Below, in pieces: positions 10,139 to 18,126 of a stretch of DNA of 64,000 nt. The notes below the pieces were generated by a model. It saw only the letters and a program-made list of their open reading frames with translations, ran no database searches and was not told the origin of the DNA. The stretch's first letter is position 1, and each line of letters begins with the position of its first letter. This DNA comes from an uncultured Salinicoccus sp. (GTDB lineage Bacteria; Bacillota; Bacilli; Staphylococcales; Salinicoccaceae), in contig CANLWV010000003.1 of the NCBI GenBank assembly GCA_947494965.1, positions 62,001-126,000 of the forward strand, given 5' to 3'. A program made the translations under genes and the position numbers.

Positions 10139-10813
10139 ATGAGCAGGCGATACAAGCTAGCAAGTTTACTTCTCGCGACCTCACTTATGGTCAGTGCATG
10201 CAGTGATGATTCCGAAAGTGAGAATGCAGAAACCACTACTGAGGAAAGCACGGCAAACGAAACAACAGAAGAGACTACGACAGAAGAAACAACGGATGAT
10301 AGTTCTAGCAGTAATAAAGCCACTACTGAAAGCAGTACGGGGGGCGGTACTACAGACGAATCCTCCAGCACAACCAGCGACACCATCTCTCCTGAGGAAA
10401 TAAAACATAGTGCAGATGAAGCGGTACAGACGGCATCTGATAATTTCGATGGGGAGCTGAAAAGTCTAGAGTTCGAAAAAGAAAATGATGCGTGGGTCTA
10501 CAAAGTAGAGCTCGAAAGCGAAAGTGAAGAATACGAAGCGCACATCTCGGCTGATGACCTTTCAATGGTTAATGAAGAAAAAGAAAATGACAGTGACTTC
10601 GATACGGATGAACACTTCAATTATCAAGATGCTGTTCCAGCAGAAGACGCCATCCAGACGGCAATGGACGAGAAAGATGGCAAGCTGGAAGGGTGGAGCC
10701 TAGATAAGGATGATGGTCAGCTGGAATACGAGATAGAACTGAAGCAAGACAGCAACAGTCATGATGTTAAGATTAATGCAGAAAATGGAGAAGTCCTGAA
10801 AACTGATGATTAA
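10139..10813 (+). CDS. PepSY-domain lipoprotein
   Basis: A 224-residue secreted lipoprotein. Residues 1-21 form a signal peptide ending in a lipobox-like VSAC, giving a lipidated Cys at about residue 21. Residues 22-80 are a Thr/Glu/Ser-rich linker that is probably disordered and spans the wall. Two PepSY repeats follow (about 84-145 and 155-224), each with the ALxxA/DxxDGK-type pattern seen in the YpeB family. PepSY domains are thought to inhibit or sense proteases or peptides; the partner here is unknown. A strong bidirectional terminator follows. Confidence 0.8.
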   Translation: MSRRYKLASLLLATSLMVSACSDDSESENAETTTEESTANETTEETTTEETTDDSSSSNKATTESSTGGGTTDESSSTTSDTISPEEIKHSADEAVQTASDNFDGELKSLEFEKENDAWVYKVELESESEEYEAHISADDLSMVNEEKENDSDFDTDEHFNYQDAVPAEDAIQTAMDEKDGKLEGWSLDKDDGQLEYEIELKQDSNSHDVKINAENGEVLKTDD

Positions 10814-10816
10814 TCA

Positions 10817-10854
10817 AAATAAAGATGCCTGGATTGTACCAGGCATCTTTATTT
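10817..10854. terminator. Bidirectional intrinsic terminator
   Basis: A perfect 16-base-pair stem (10817-10832 with 10839-10854) and a six-base loop, flanked by A- and T-rich ends. It serves the PepSY gene on the plus strand and the phosphotransferase gene on the minus strand, whose stop codon lies inside the stem. Confidence 0.9.
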
Positions 10855-11529
10855 CTTGGCTATAAGTTTTTCAAACTGCTCGAACTTTCCCTTTTCAACC
10901 TGATCCTTTATGCGGTACCCTTCGTAGAAACTTTCTACATAACCCTCACCCAGCTTTTCTTCTATATCCAGAGCCATCGACACGATGTCATAGTAACGGT
11001 CACGTATACCAATCCCGACCATATCAACGCTTCCTGTAATATAGTTCTCATTGACGATCACATTGGATAATGTAAAATCACCATGGCTGAAAACCGGGTC
11101 ATCATCCAATTGTCCATTCCTATGGTCAAATGGGCACCCTTCAATCTTTTGCTTATGGAAAAAACTCAAATACCTCCCAATCTGCTTAAGGGTTTCAGCT
11201 GTCGTCTTCTCATCCTGCTGTTCCAGAAATACTTGGGCATCTATGCCTGGTAGGGCTAGGTAAAACATATAAGCCCCTGCTTCCTCATATAAGGTAACCG
11301 GTTTTGGCACCCCATTCATATTGTTGACGTCCATCCAAAGGAGTCTTTTGTATTCACGCCTTGTTTTCCTGATATCATTTGCATATGATTTCGCTATCAA
11401 CGGCTCTTGGGGCTGATACATATTGGGCGGGTCTTCTCCTCCGTAACTCAGCAAGTGCACTTCTGCATCAGAATCGCCTTTCAGCCGTTCCCAGTCATAA
11501 TATTCTTCGTATATTTCAAACGTATGCAT
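10849..11529 (-). CDS. APH(3')-like aminoglycoside phosphotransferase family protein
   Basis: A 226-residue kinase-fold protein. It has an ATP-binding Lys (K47) and partner Glu (E59), the catalytic loop HGDFTLSN (H149-N156) and the metal-binding Asp D169 in GSVDMVG, followed by RDRYYDI. The segment CPFDHR at 132-137 and FSHGD resemble the APH(3') antibiotic kinases specifically. It is about 35-40 residues shorter than APH(3')-IIIa. I start at the ATG at 11529, because GGAGGG lies about seven bases upstream. Resistance activity is not proven; it could phosphorylate another small alcohol. Confidence 0.75.
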   Translation of the reverse strand: MHTFEIYEEYYDWERLKGDSDAEVHLLSYGGEDPPNMYQPQEPLIAKSYANDIRKTRREYKRLLWMDVNNMNGVPKPVTLYEEAGAYMFYLALPGIDAQVFLEQQDEKTTAETLKQIGRYLSFFHKQKIEGCPFDHRNGQLDDDPVFSHGDFTLSNVIVNENYITGSVDMVGIGIRDRYYDIVSMALDIEEKLGEGYVESFYEGYRIKDQVEKGKFEQFEKLIAKK

Positions 11530-11648
11530 CAAAGTCCCTCCATTCCCTCCTATTTTACTTCAATCATCCTTCAGATGTCATCAGTGTTTCCCCTAATATG
11601 CGATATGTTATGATAAGATACAACTATAATTTCAAGGGGGTGAGCACA

Positions 11649-11825
11649 ATGGACCTGGAGTATAAAATGAGAGAATTGAAAAATGAATATGTGCGCATTC
11701 AAGGCGATTTGGAAAAACTCGAATCTACTGGAAACAGCACATCCAAAATGGATGAAAGGCTTGCCCAGATAGAAGCAGAAATTGCGGAGACGAAAAAAGA
11801 GATGAGAGAACAAAGTAATAAATAG
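11649..11825 (+). CDS. Small coiled-coil protein (SE1832-like)
   Basis: A 58-residue, highly charged protein starting at the ATG at 11649 behind AAGGGGGTG. It consists of two heptad-rich helices (about 4-25 and 32-55) with many Glu/Lys and no Cys, a likely helical hairpin. It resembles a small family of staphylococcal proteins of unknown function (SE1832 type, from memory). It is the first gene of a plus-strand group with the MFS transporter, 12 bases apart. Confidence 0.7.
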   Translation: MDLEYKMRELKNEYVRIQGDLEKLESTGNSTSKMDERLAQIEAEIAETKKEMREQSNK

Positions 11826-11837
11826 GAAGTGCAGACT

Positions 11838-12989
11838 ATGAAAAAAATGATTCTGTTCATCATGATCATACAATTCCTTATCTATTTTGGTTTTAGTATG
11901 GTCATACCCGTCATACCCGAATTGGTGGACACGCTCGAGGTCTCTACTCTCCATATGGGTGGACTGCTCGCCGTGTATTCAATAGCCAGCTTTATATCCG
12001 CCCCGTTTTTTGGAAGGCTCAGTGATAGGCACGGCCGCCGCGCCATCTTATTGTATGGTCTTCTGGCTTTCAGTTTCAGCTTCCTTCTTTTCGGTATGTT
12101 CATCGATGTATTATGGATTCTATACATAAGCCGGGTAATAGGAGGCGCCGCTTCTGGTGCACTCTATACTGCAACGACCAGTATGGTTGCAGACTTGACG
12201 ACCAGAGAGGAGCGCACCCGCTTCATGGGCTTGATAGGGATGTCAATCGGGCTCGGATTCATCTTCGGCCCAGGTGTAGGTGGCCTCTTGGCGGAAATCA
12301 GTCTGAGTCTTGCCTATTATATGACTGCCGCTGTAATCATAGGGGCATTGCTCTTCAGCATGTTTAAAATTGAAGAAACCTATCAGCCGGGTGCATCTTC
12401 AAGAGAGGAAATTACTGTTGCCAGCGAGTACTTCCTGAAACCTGTCGGCATTCTTCTGATCTCCACATTCTTCATCATGTTCACCATGAGCGGGATGGAG
12501 AGCACTTTCCAGTTATTGGGTATAGACCGGATAAATATCACCCCTGCTGAGATGGGACTTCTTTTTGTCATCGGTGGGATATTCAATGCAGGCATTCAAG
12601 GTGGTGTCATCAGCCGATTGAAAGATGGCCAGGAGTATCCGATGATGCTGCTTGGCCAAGTTATGACCATCATCGCTTTCGTTTTGCTGCCGTTCATGTC
12701 GAGCCTGCTGTTTGCTGGATTCTGCATTGTGCTCCTCATGACAGGAAATGCCTTAGTAAAGACGCTCCTGACTTCGCAGATTACCAAGGAGGCACGTCAA
12801 GCAGAAATGGGACGCATTACAGCGACCACATATTCGTTGGATAGTCTTGGGAGGATTTTTGGTCCCCTGGCCTTTAATATACTATTCCTTATGACTCCTG
12901 GACTGCCCTTCTGGTTCGGCGCCATAACTACTGTATTATCGACATACTTTATATTCCAATACTTTAGAAAGAGGAGGAAAGTTGTATGA
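11838..12989 (+). CDS. MFS drug-efflux-type transporter (DHA1 group)
   Basis: A proton-coupled exporter of 383 residues with 12 predicted transmembrane segments. Motif A is at about residues 57-70 (GRLSDRHGRRAILL) and the antiporter motif C (GLGFIFGPGVGG) is in segment 5, both typical of the NorA/Bmr-type drug:H+ antiporters. I start at the ATG at 11838 with AGGA ten bases upstream. The downstream small membrane gene overlaps it by four bases. Substrates cannot be read from sequence. Confidence 0.85.
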   Translation: MKKMILFIMIIQFLIYFGFSMVIPVIPELVDTLEVSTLHMGGLLAVYSIASFISAPFFGRLSDRHGRRAILLYGLLAFSFSFLLFGMFIDVLWILYISRVIGGAASGALYTATTSMVADLTTREERTRFMGLIGMSIGLGFIFGPGVGGLLAEISLSLAYYMTAAVIIGALLFSMFKIEETYQPGASSREEITVASEYFLKPVGILLISTFFIMFTMSGMESTFQLLGIDRINITPAEMGLLFVIGGIFNAGIQGGVISRLKDGQEYPMMLLGQVMTIIAFVLLPFMSSLLFAGFCIVLLMTGNALVKTLLTSQITKEARQAEMGRITATTYSLDSLGRIFGPLAFNILFLMTPGLPFWFGAITTVLSTYFIFQYFRKRRKVV

Positions 12990-13300
12990 TTCTAGCAGTC
13001 CTCATGCTCCTCATGTACCTTGTGGTCGGTGCCATGACCATCTTATATCAAAGAAGTAGGCTATTCGATGTTTTCCGTATCATTGCAGGAGTGGCGTTCC
13101 TTCTAATGGTCACCACTCTCGCCCTGGCAATACCCAACCCAGATGGTTACTTGATTTTTGCACTTGCGCTCAGCCTCTTCATCTCCGTGGAGATAACTAG
13201 CTACAAGGAATACAAGGGCGATCGTAACCGATTATTTCTCATTCACGCGTTCACACTCATGATTTCTGCAGTACTTATACTCATGTTGCTGACAGCGTAA
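12986..13300 (+). CDS. Small membrane protein
   Basis: A 104-residue hydrophobic protein with about four transmembrane segments (near 2-21, 31-48, 53-70 and 82-102) and a short charged loop KEYKGDRNR before the last. The ATG overlaps the MFS stop by four bases, so it is translationally coupled to the transporter. No family recognised. Confidence 0.65.
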   Translation: MILAVLMLLMYLVVGAMTILYQRSRLFDVFRIIAGVAFLLMVTTLALAIPNPDGYLIFALALSLFISVEITSYKEYKGDRNRLFLIHAFTLMISAVLILMLLTA

Positions 13301-13318
13301 CAGGAAAGAGGTGTTTTG

Positions 13319-13594
13319 ATGAGACGTGTCATCCTCATTCTTCTCATTCTCATGCAAGCGATGTTCTTCATAAATTATATCATCAACAACGGTGTCATCT
13401 TCTTCAGCATCTATATTTGGGCACTGCTTAGTATAATCTCATTTATTTCATCCTGGCGCGCTGTCGTTGCCGAACCAAACCTGTATGAGAACAGAAGCAT
13501 ACATCTTTCGTTGTCTCTCACACTTCTCATAATGTCCCTGATGTCGCTGATATTCGTTGCGCTTATTGCAGCGACGAGACCGTATTTCCTATAG
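13319..13594 (+). CDS. Small membrane protein, possible paralogue of the 14950 gene
   Basis: A 91-residue hydrophobic protein with about three transmembrane segments. I use the ATG at 13319, five bases after GAGGTG; a TTG one codon earlier is less well spaced. Its start MRRVILILLILMQA resembles MRQVILILLIVLNA of the small gene at 14950. It ends the MFS group, just before a bidirectional terminator. No known function. Confidence 0.6.
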   Translation: MRRVILILLILMQAMFFINYIINNGVIFFSIYIWALLSIISFISSWRAVVAEPNLYENRSIHLSLSLTLLIMSLMSLIFVALIAATRPYFL

Positions 13595-13601
13595 AATATA
13601 A

Positions 13602-13625
13602 AAGCTGCCCTTTCAAGGGCAGCTT
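13602..13625. terminator. Bidirectional intrinsic terminator
   Basis: A ten-base-pair GC-rich stem (13602-13611 with 13616-13625) and a TTCA loop, flanked by A/T-rich sequence, between the plus-strand MFS group and the convergent femX gene. Confidence 0.85.
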
Positions 13626-14889
13626 ATTTTCTTTCTTTGAATGCTTTAATCTGCTGGTTCAGTTTAACCTTTCCTTTTTGAAACAGTGGAACGCCCACTT
13701 CAGCCAATGTATAGAGCGGTCTATTGATCACATAGTCGAATTCGCCGACTTTCTCACTTACCTCCGTACCCCATACTTTCTTGAACTGCCATAAGCCAAA
13801 ATGCCCTGAGTCTTGAGGCGGATCGACACTGACGCCACCAAAATCATAGGTCAGGGCTCCTGCATCACGCGCGTACTTCATCATTTCGTACTGCATATGA
13901 TGATTTGGCAGATATTCCCTGTACAAGTCAGATGAGGCCCCGTAGAGATAGTACGCTTTATGTCCCGACTGTGCTAAAAGCGCGCCGGATAAAATGATGC
14001 CTTCTGGATGATCATGGGCCATTTCTTCGATTTCCTGTTTCTGCTTCTCCAGTTTCTCCGCTCTGTTGGCAAGGTCTTTAAGTTGATTCTCCTTTTTGTT
14101 GCTGTCTTTCCTCTTTTGGGCTTTCTCCAGTTCTTTGGCCACCTTGCTGATATCAGAGTCAAGCGACGCGGATACGTCTTTTGGCACAAGTTTAACAAGG
14201 AACAATTCCATGTGGCCATTCTCATGCAGGTTATCATATAAGGACTCGAAATAAGTGATATCCCGGGTCAAAAAGCCATCTCTTTTTCCGGTGACTTTCA
14301 TCAGTTCCACAAAGATCGGCAGATCCTCTCTCGTAGCTTTATATACCTTCGTCCCTTTTCTTATCGCGTTACGCACTTTCGTCCGGTTATTCCTTTCGAA
14401 ACTTCCAAGCAGATCTTCATCCGACTTATCGATCCGTGTCACCATCGTCTGCCTCGGCTGGATATTATCCTTACTCATGCCGTCCTTTAGCCCACGATGC
14501 CTGAATCCGATCTGCTTGAGGAACTCTATGGTCTCTTCATGCGCCCCAAGTGGTATATCGGGATCGATTTTCAGTACATACGCTTTCTCCTCTTTGGCGA
14601 TTTTCAATGCTTCTTCAAGCATGAATTCCACGAGTTTCTCATCATTATAATCACAGACGAATCCTCTTGAGGCATAGCACAACGTCTGCTTCAGTTTCGG
14701 CAGTCTTTTGAACATCAGTACCGCAGCACCTACGGTCTGATCGCCATCGCTGACCGCAAACCTTCTGGAGTACCATCCTGTCAGCCGCTTTGACTGTGCC
14801 CAGTCAGTCAATTGAAGTAAATCGCCATTCGGGTGGTGTTCTATAAATTGATTGTGTTCTTCTTCGGTCAGATTGATTAGTTTAAGCAT
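13624..14889 (-). CDS. femX: Lipid II:glycine glycyltransferase (FemX/FmhB type)
   Basis: Adds the first glycine to the Lys side chain of lipid II, using Gly-tRNA, to begin the interpeptide bridge. The 421 residues match staphylococcal FmhB in length. The start HPNGDLLQLTDWAQSKRLTGWY and the segments SRGFVCDY and YLYGASSDLYREYLPNHHMQY are strongly FmhB-like. Residues about 245-300 form the coiled-coil arm typical of Fem proteins. I start at the ATG at 14889, six bases after GGAG. FemA/FemB are not in this window. Confidence 0.9.
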   Translation of the reverse strand: MLKLINLTEEEHNQFIEHHPNGDLLQLTDWAQSKRLTGWYSRRFAVSDGDQTVGAAVLMFKRLPKLKQTLCYASRGFVCDYNDEKLVEFMLEEALKIAKEEKAYVLKIDPDIPLGAHEETIEFLKQIGFRHRGLKDGMSKDNIQPRQTMVTRIDKSDEDLLGSFERNNRTKVRNAIRKGTKVYKATREDLPIFVELMKVTGKRDGFLTRDITYFESLYDNLHENGHMELFLVKLVPKDVSASLDSDISKVAKELEKAQKRKDSNKKENQLKDLANRAEKLEKQKQEIEEMAHDHPEGIILSGALLAQSGHKAYYLYGASSDLYREYLPNHHMQYEMMKYARDAGALTYDFGGVSVDPPQDSGHFGLWQFKKVWGTEVSEKVGEFDYVINRPLYTLAEVGVPLFQKGKVKLNQQIKAFKERK

Positions 14890-14949
14890 AATAATCTCCA
14901 TTCGATTAAAATCTGATATAATAATTGCAAGAAAGGTGGTCCTTTATAA

Positions 14950-15195
14950 ATGAGACAAGTCATTTTAATCCTACTTATCGTTCTCAATGCAATCAGCATG
15001 TTCCAATTGAATCAATATGGACATGGTGACCTCATCGCGCTAATGAGCATGAGGATAATACTTGGCGTTGTCACTGTTATGCTGAGCATTGCCTATATCC
15101 TTGTACGCGGTTCTAAGTCCCTCGTCATCCTGAGTGTGGTTACGGCGCTTTTAGCCTTGGGCCATCTGCTCATGATTCTTTATATAAATCTATAG
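14950..15195 (+). CDS. Small membrane protein
   Basis: An 81-residue protein with about three transmembrane segments (near 1-17, 30-50 and 58-80) and few charges. AAAGGTGG lies ten bases before the ATG. Its N-terminus resembles that of the small protein at 13319, so the two may be paralogues flanking femX. It runs tail to tail into the VOC gene with a 16-base overlap. No function recognised. Confidence 0.55.
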   Translation: MRQVILILLIVLNAISMFQLNQYGHGDLIALMSMRIILGVVTVMLSIAYILVRGSKSLVILSVVTALLALGHLLMILYINL

Positions 15196-15866
15196 TCCGC
15201 TCCCCTGTAGTGGGCTGAGGTGCCTTCCATTCCTACTTGTAGAGTAATGGAAGGTACCCCGGTCTCCTTGAGGGAGACTGTAGTCTGAGAATCCAACTGA
15301 CCCTCCCACACTCCAACCACATCATAGAACGCTTCCCATCTCTTCAAATCCACTACATTATTATGGATGACGATTTCCGGGGAGATGATTTCTTTTCCCA
15401 TCGCCTCTATACGTGATAGCCGCATATCGTCACTTTCTTCCCATTCTATAAAGAACGGAAATGTTTCAACATCATCCTTTATATAAAGCAATTTCCAACG
15501 GATGGTTTCACCCGCGGTCTCCCGTTCCATATCAACTGGCCCTGATACGCTGAATCCTTTGGCACGGTATCGTTCTGCAAGCTGTTCAATTTTATCGGTG
15601 TTTATCGCATACCTGATAAACCCTTCTTCATAGCCTTTGTCTGCAATGGTCCTGGCAAAGGACTCTGCTCCGTCCTCAAGATGGGTGTTGAACTGTTTTT
15701 CATCACTTATCGTCAAATATTCTATATACCTCAAATCAAAGTAAGACAGTGCATTTTCAGTGCCGAAGGCAGGGTGCTCACCACCTGAATGGATGGGCAG
15801 TACTCCTTCAGATTTTACAGCGTCCAAATCATTTACATAGTGTATGATATGATCAAATTTAATCAT
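15180..15866 (-). CDS. VOC-family protein (glyoxalase-like domain)
   Basis: A 228-residue protein with two beta-alpha-beta-beta-beta halves: an N-terminal half beginning FDHIIHYVNDLD with a potential metal His, and a C-terminal half from about residue 130 (PEIVIHNNVVDLKRWEAFYDVVG). The match is to the glyoxalase-like domain group of uncharacterised Bacilli proteins, so the reaction is unknown. I start at the ATG at 15866 with GAGGTG upstream, not at the GTG three codons earlier inside that site. Confidence 0.7.
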   Translation of the reverse strand: MIKFDHIIHYVNDLDAVKSEGVLPIHSGGEHPAFGTENALSYFDLRYIEYLTISDEKQFNTHLEDGAESFARTIADKGYEEGFIRYAINTDKIEQLAERYRAKGFSVSGPVDMERETAGETIRWKLLYIKDDVETFPFFIEWEESDDMRLSRIEAMGKEIISPEIVIHNNVVDLKRWEAFYDVVGVWEGQLDSQTTVSLKETGVPSITLQVGMEGTSAHYRGADYRFI

Positions 15867-15923
15867 CTTCTTCACCTCACTTCAACTATATCATAATACC
15901 ACGGCATCAGATTGAATGAGCAA

Positions 15924-15958
15924 AAAAACAGTCCACTGAATATAGGTGGACTGTTTTT
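15924..15958 (-). terminator. Terminator of the sugar-uptake operon
   Basis: A 13-base-pair stem (15924-15936 with 15946-15958) and a nine-base loop. On the minus strand it is followed by a T run, just after the stop of the MsmX-type ATPase gene. Confidence 0.85.
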
Positions 15959-15964
15959 ATAACT

Positions 15965-17134
15965 CTATGCTTCTATTACATTCGAAGTCTGGTTTTTGGA
16001 TGCCAAAGCCTTTTTTTCCTTCGCCCGATCGTCTTTTGTGACGATGCGCTGCTTAGTTTCCCAATCAAAGAAATGACCTTTGTTCATATCAAAAGCAAAT
16101 TTGACGACATCACCCGGTGCCAGATCGTTCCGCGCATCTACACGAGAAATGAATTCCTGACCTTCTAGTTCTGAGTAGAGCATGATTTCAGATCCGAGCA
16201 GTTCACTCACCTTCACCTCCGCCTCGAAAGCAGTCGATAGACCGGATTCCACAAACACGGTCTCTTCCCTTACATCTTCGGGACGGATGCCGAATTTAAC
16301 CGGTTGATTGTCGTATCCTCCGTTAATGAGCATGCGGCGTTTCGCTTCAGGAATTTCTATTGTGGTATCTCCGATCATAAGCACGCCATCCCTCATCTCT
16401 GCGTCAAATACATTCATTGCCGGAGAGCCGATGAATTGTGCCACGAAGACGTTCTCAGGGTAATCATACACTTCTTTCGGGGAACCCACCTGCATGATAT
16501 CCCCTTCATTGAGTATGACGATTCTAGAAGCCATGGTGAGCGCTTCGGTCTGATCATGTGTCACATAGACGGTTGTAGTTTTGAGTCGTTTATGTAACTT
16601 GATGATTTCAGCACGCATCTGCACCCTCAGTTTTGCATCAAGGTTGGATAAAGGCTCATCCATCAGAAACACACTAGCTTCCCTGACAATCGCACGGCCA
16701 AGCGCCACACGTTGACGTTGGCCACCCGATAGTGCTTTTGGCTTACGATCAAGGTAATCTGTCAATCCCAGGATTGCTGCAGCTTCTTCCACCCGCTTTT
16801 TAATTTCCGCCTTCGGGGTCTTGCGCAATTTGAGTCCGAACGCCATATTGTCGTAGACACTCATATGGGGATATAAGGCATAGTTCTGGAAAACCATCGC
16901 AATATCCCTATTCTTTGGCTCGACATCATTCATTCGTTTATCGTTGATGTATAGATCTCCTCCGGAGATCTCCTCCAACCCTGCAATCATGCGCAACGTC
17001 GTCGACTTGCCGCATCCTGAAGGGCCGACTAGAACGATAAATTCCTCATCGTGTATATCGAGGTTGAAGTCATGAACGACTGTCGGACCTTTGTCATATG
17101 TCTTTTGTATGTTGCTGAGCTTTAGTTCTGCCAT
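15965..17134 (-). CDS. ABC transporter ATPase, MsmX/UgpC type (carbohydrate importer)
   Basis: The 389-residue ATPase that powers sugar importers of the CUT1 class. Walker A GPSGCGKST (about 37-45), the signature LSGGQRQRVALGRA (about 134-147), Walker B VFLMDEPLSNLD and the switch His in YVTHDQTEA are all present. A C-terminal OB-fold regulatory region follows from about residue 240. It is the last gene of the sugar operon. MsmX-type ATPases often serve several importers, so it may not be dedicated to the MalEFG-type system here. Confidence 0.93.
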   Translation of the reverse strand: MAELKLSNIQKTYDKGPTVVHDFNLDIHDEEFIVLVGPSGCGKSTTLRMIAGLEEISGGDLYINDKRMNDVEPKNRDIAMVFQNYALYPHMSVYDNMAFGLKLRKTPKAEIKKRVEEAAAILGLTDYLDRKPKALSGGQRQRVALGRAIVREASVFLMDEPLSNLDAKLRVQMRAEIIKLHKRLKTTTVYVTHDQTEALTMASRIVILNEGDIMQVGSPKEVYDYPENVFVAQFIGSPAMNVFDAEMRDGVLMIGDTTIEIPEAKRRMLINGGYDNQPVKFGIRPEDVREETVFVESGLSTAFEAEVKVSELLGSEIMLYSELEGQEFISRVDARNDLAPGDVVKFAFDMNKGHFFDWETKQRIVTKDDRAKEKKALASKNQTSNVIEA

Positions 17135-17146
17135 ATTCCCACTCCT

Positions 17147-18115
17147 TTAAGCCCACCACATGTCAGTCGGCTTCTCTTTTATAATGACATTCTGCAGGTT
17201 CCTGACAGCAGTACGGAACCCTTCTTCTATAGACATCAATCCATCTTCGTGTTCAATGGAGACGACGTAGTCATAGTCATACATTCTGAGGGCACTCATC
17301 ATATCAGCCCATTCATCCATACTGTGGCCGAGCCCGACGCTCCTGAAAGTCCAACTTCTATCTTTGATTCTGCTATATGGGTTCATGTCCAGGTAGCCGT
17401 ACATATTTAGGTTGTCCCGATCGATATAGGTATCTTTCGCATGGAAATGATGAATGGCACTCTCACGACCCAGAATTTTAATGGCAGCTACTGGGTCGAT
17501 GCCTTGCCACCACATATGACTCGGATCAAGATTCGCTCCGATATATTCATTCGTTGCGCGCCTCAGTTCAAGCATGGTGTGGGGAGAGTGCACCAAGAAA
17601 CCACCATGGAGCTCAAGCCCGATTTTGACACCCTTTGACTTTGCCAACCCTGCGATATCCTGCCAATAGGGAATCAACCTATTTTCCCATTGCCACTCCT
17701 TTATTGCAGAGTATTCCTCCGGCCACGGCGTCACCGGCCAATTGACTGTCGTATCTGTTTCATTGCCTGCAGGTGTCCCGCTGAAAGTGTTCACGACAGG
17801 CACACCCATGAGTTCTGCGAGTTGTATACTTTTCCTCAGATTCTCATCAGATTGCTTACGAAATGCTTCGTCCGGCGATATTGGGTTGCCATGGCAACTG
17901 AATGCACTGATGATTATATTGCGCGAAGTGAACTTCTCCATATACTCGGCCCGTAAATCTTCAGATCCAAGCAATGCGTCAACGTCGCAATGTGCGTTTC
18001 CGGGATAGCCGCCTGTCCCTATTTCAACCGCTTCAAGCCCTGATGCTTCAATGTAGTCCAACATTTCCTCAAGCCCCATGTTCTGGAACAGAGGATTGAA
18101 TACTCCTAGTTTCAT
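17147..18115 (-). CDS. Sugar phosphate isomerase/epimerase family TIM-barrel protein
   Basis: A 322-residue AP-endonuclease-2-like TIM barrel, 12 bases upstream of the ATPase gene. Candidate metal ligands are E155-like in GLELHGG, D in ANLDPSHMWW, H in HFHAKD and E in SIEHED near the C-terminus. This family includes xylose-isomerase-like epimerases and the 3-oxo-glycoside lyases. Next to two Gfo/Idh/MocA dehydrogenases and a ThuA-like protein, a role in handling a 3-keto sugar is plausible but not proven. Confidence 0.85.
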   Translation of the reverse strand: MKLGVFNPLFQNMGLEEMLDYIEASGLEAVEIGTGGYPGNAHCDVDALLGSEDLRAEYMEKFTSRNIIISAFSCHGNPISPDEAFRKQSDENLRKSIQLAELMGVPVVNTFSGTPAGNETDTTVNWPVTPWPEEYSAIKEWQWENRLIPYWQDIAGLAKSKGVKIGLELHGGFLVHSPHTMLELRRATNEYIGANLDPSHMWWQGIDPVAAIKILGRESAIHHFHAKDTYIDRDNLNMYGYLDMNPYSRIKDRSWTFRSVGLGHSMDEWADMMSALRMYDYDYVVSIEHEDGLMSIEEGFRTAVRNLQNVIIKEKPTDMWWA

Positions 18116-18126
18116 CCGTTAGCCTC

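Noticed and set aside
10230-10380. Thr/Glu/Ser-rich repeats in the PepSY lipoprotein as a tandem DNA repeat
   Set aside because: The DNA is not regularly repeated; it is a low-complexity linker between lipid anchor and domains.
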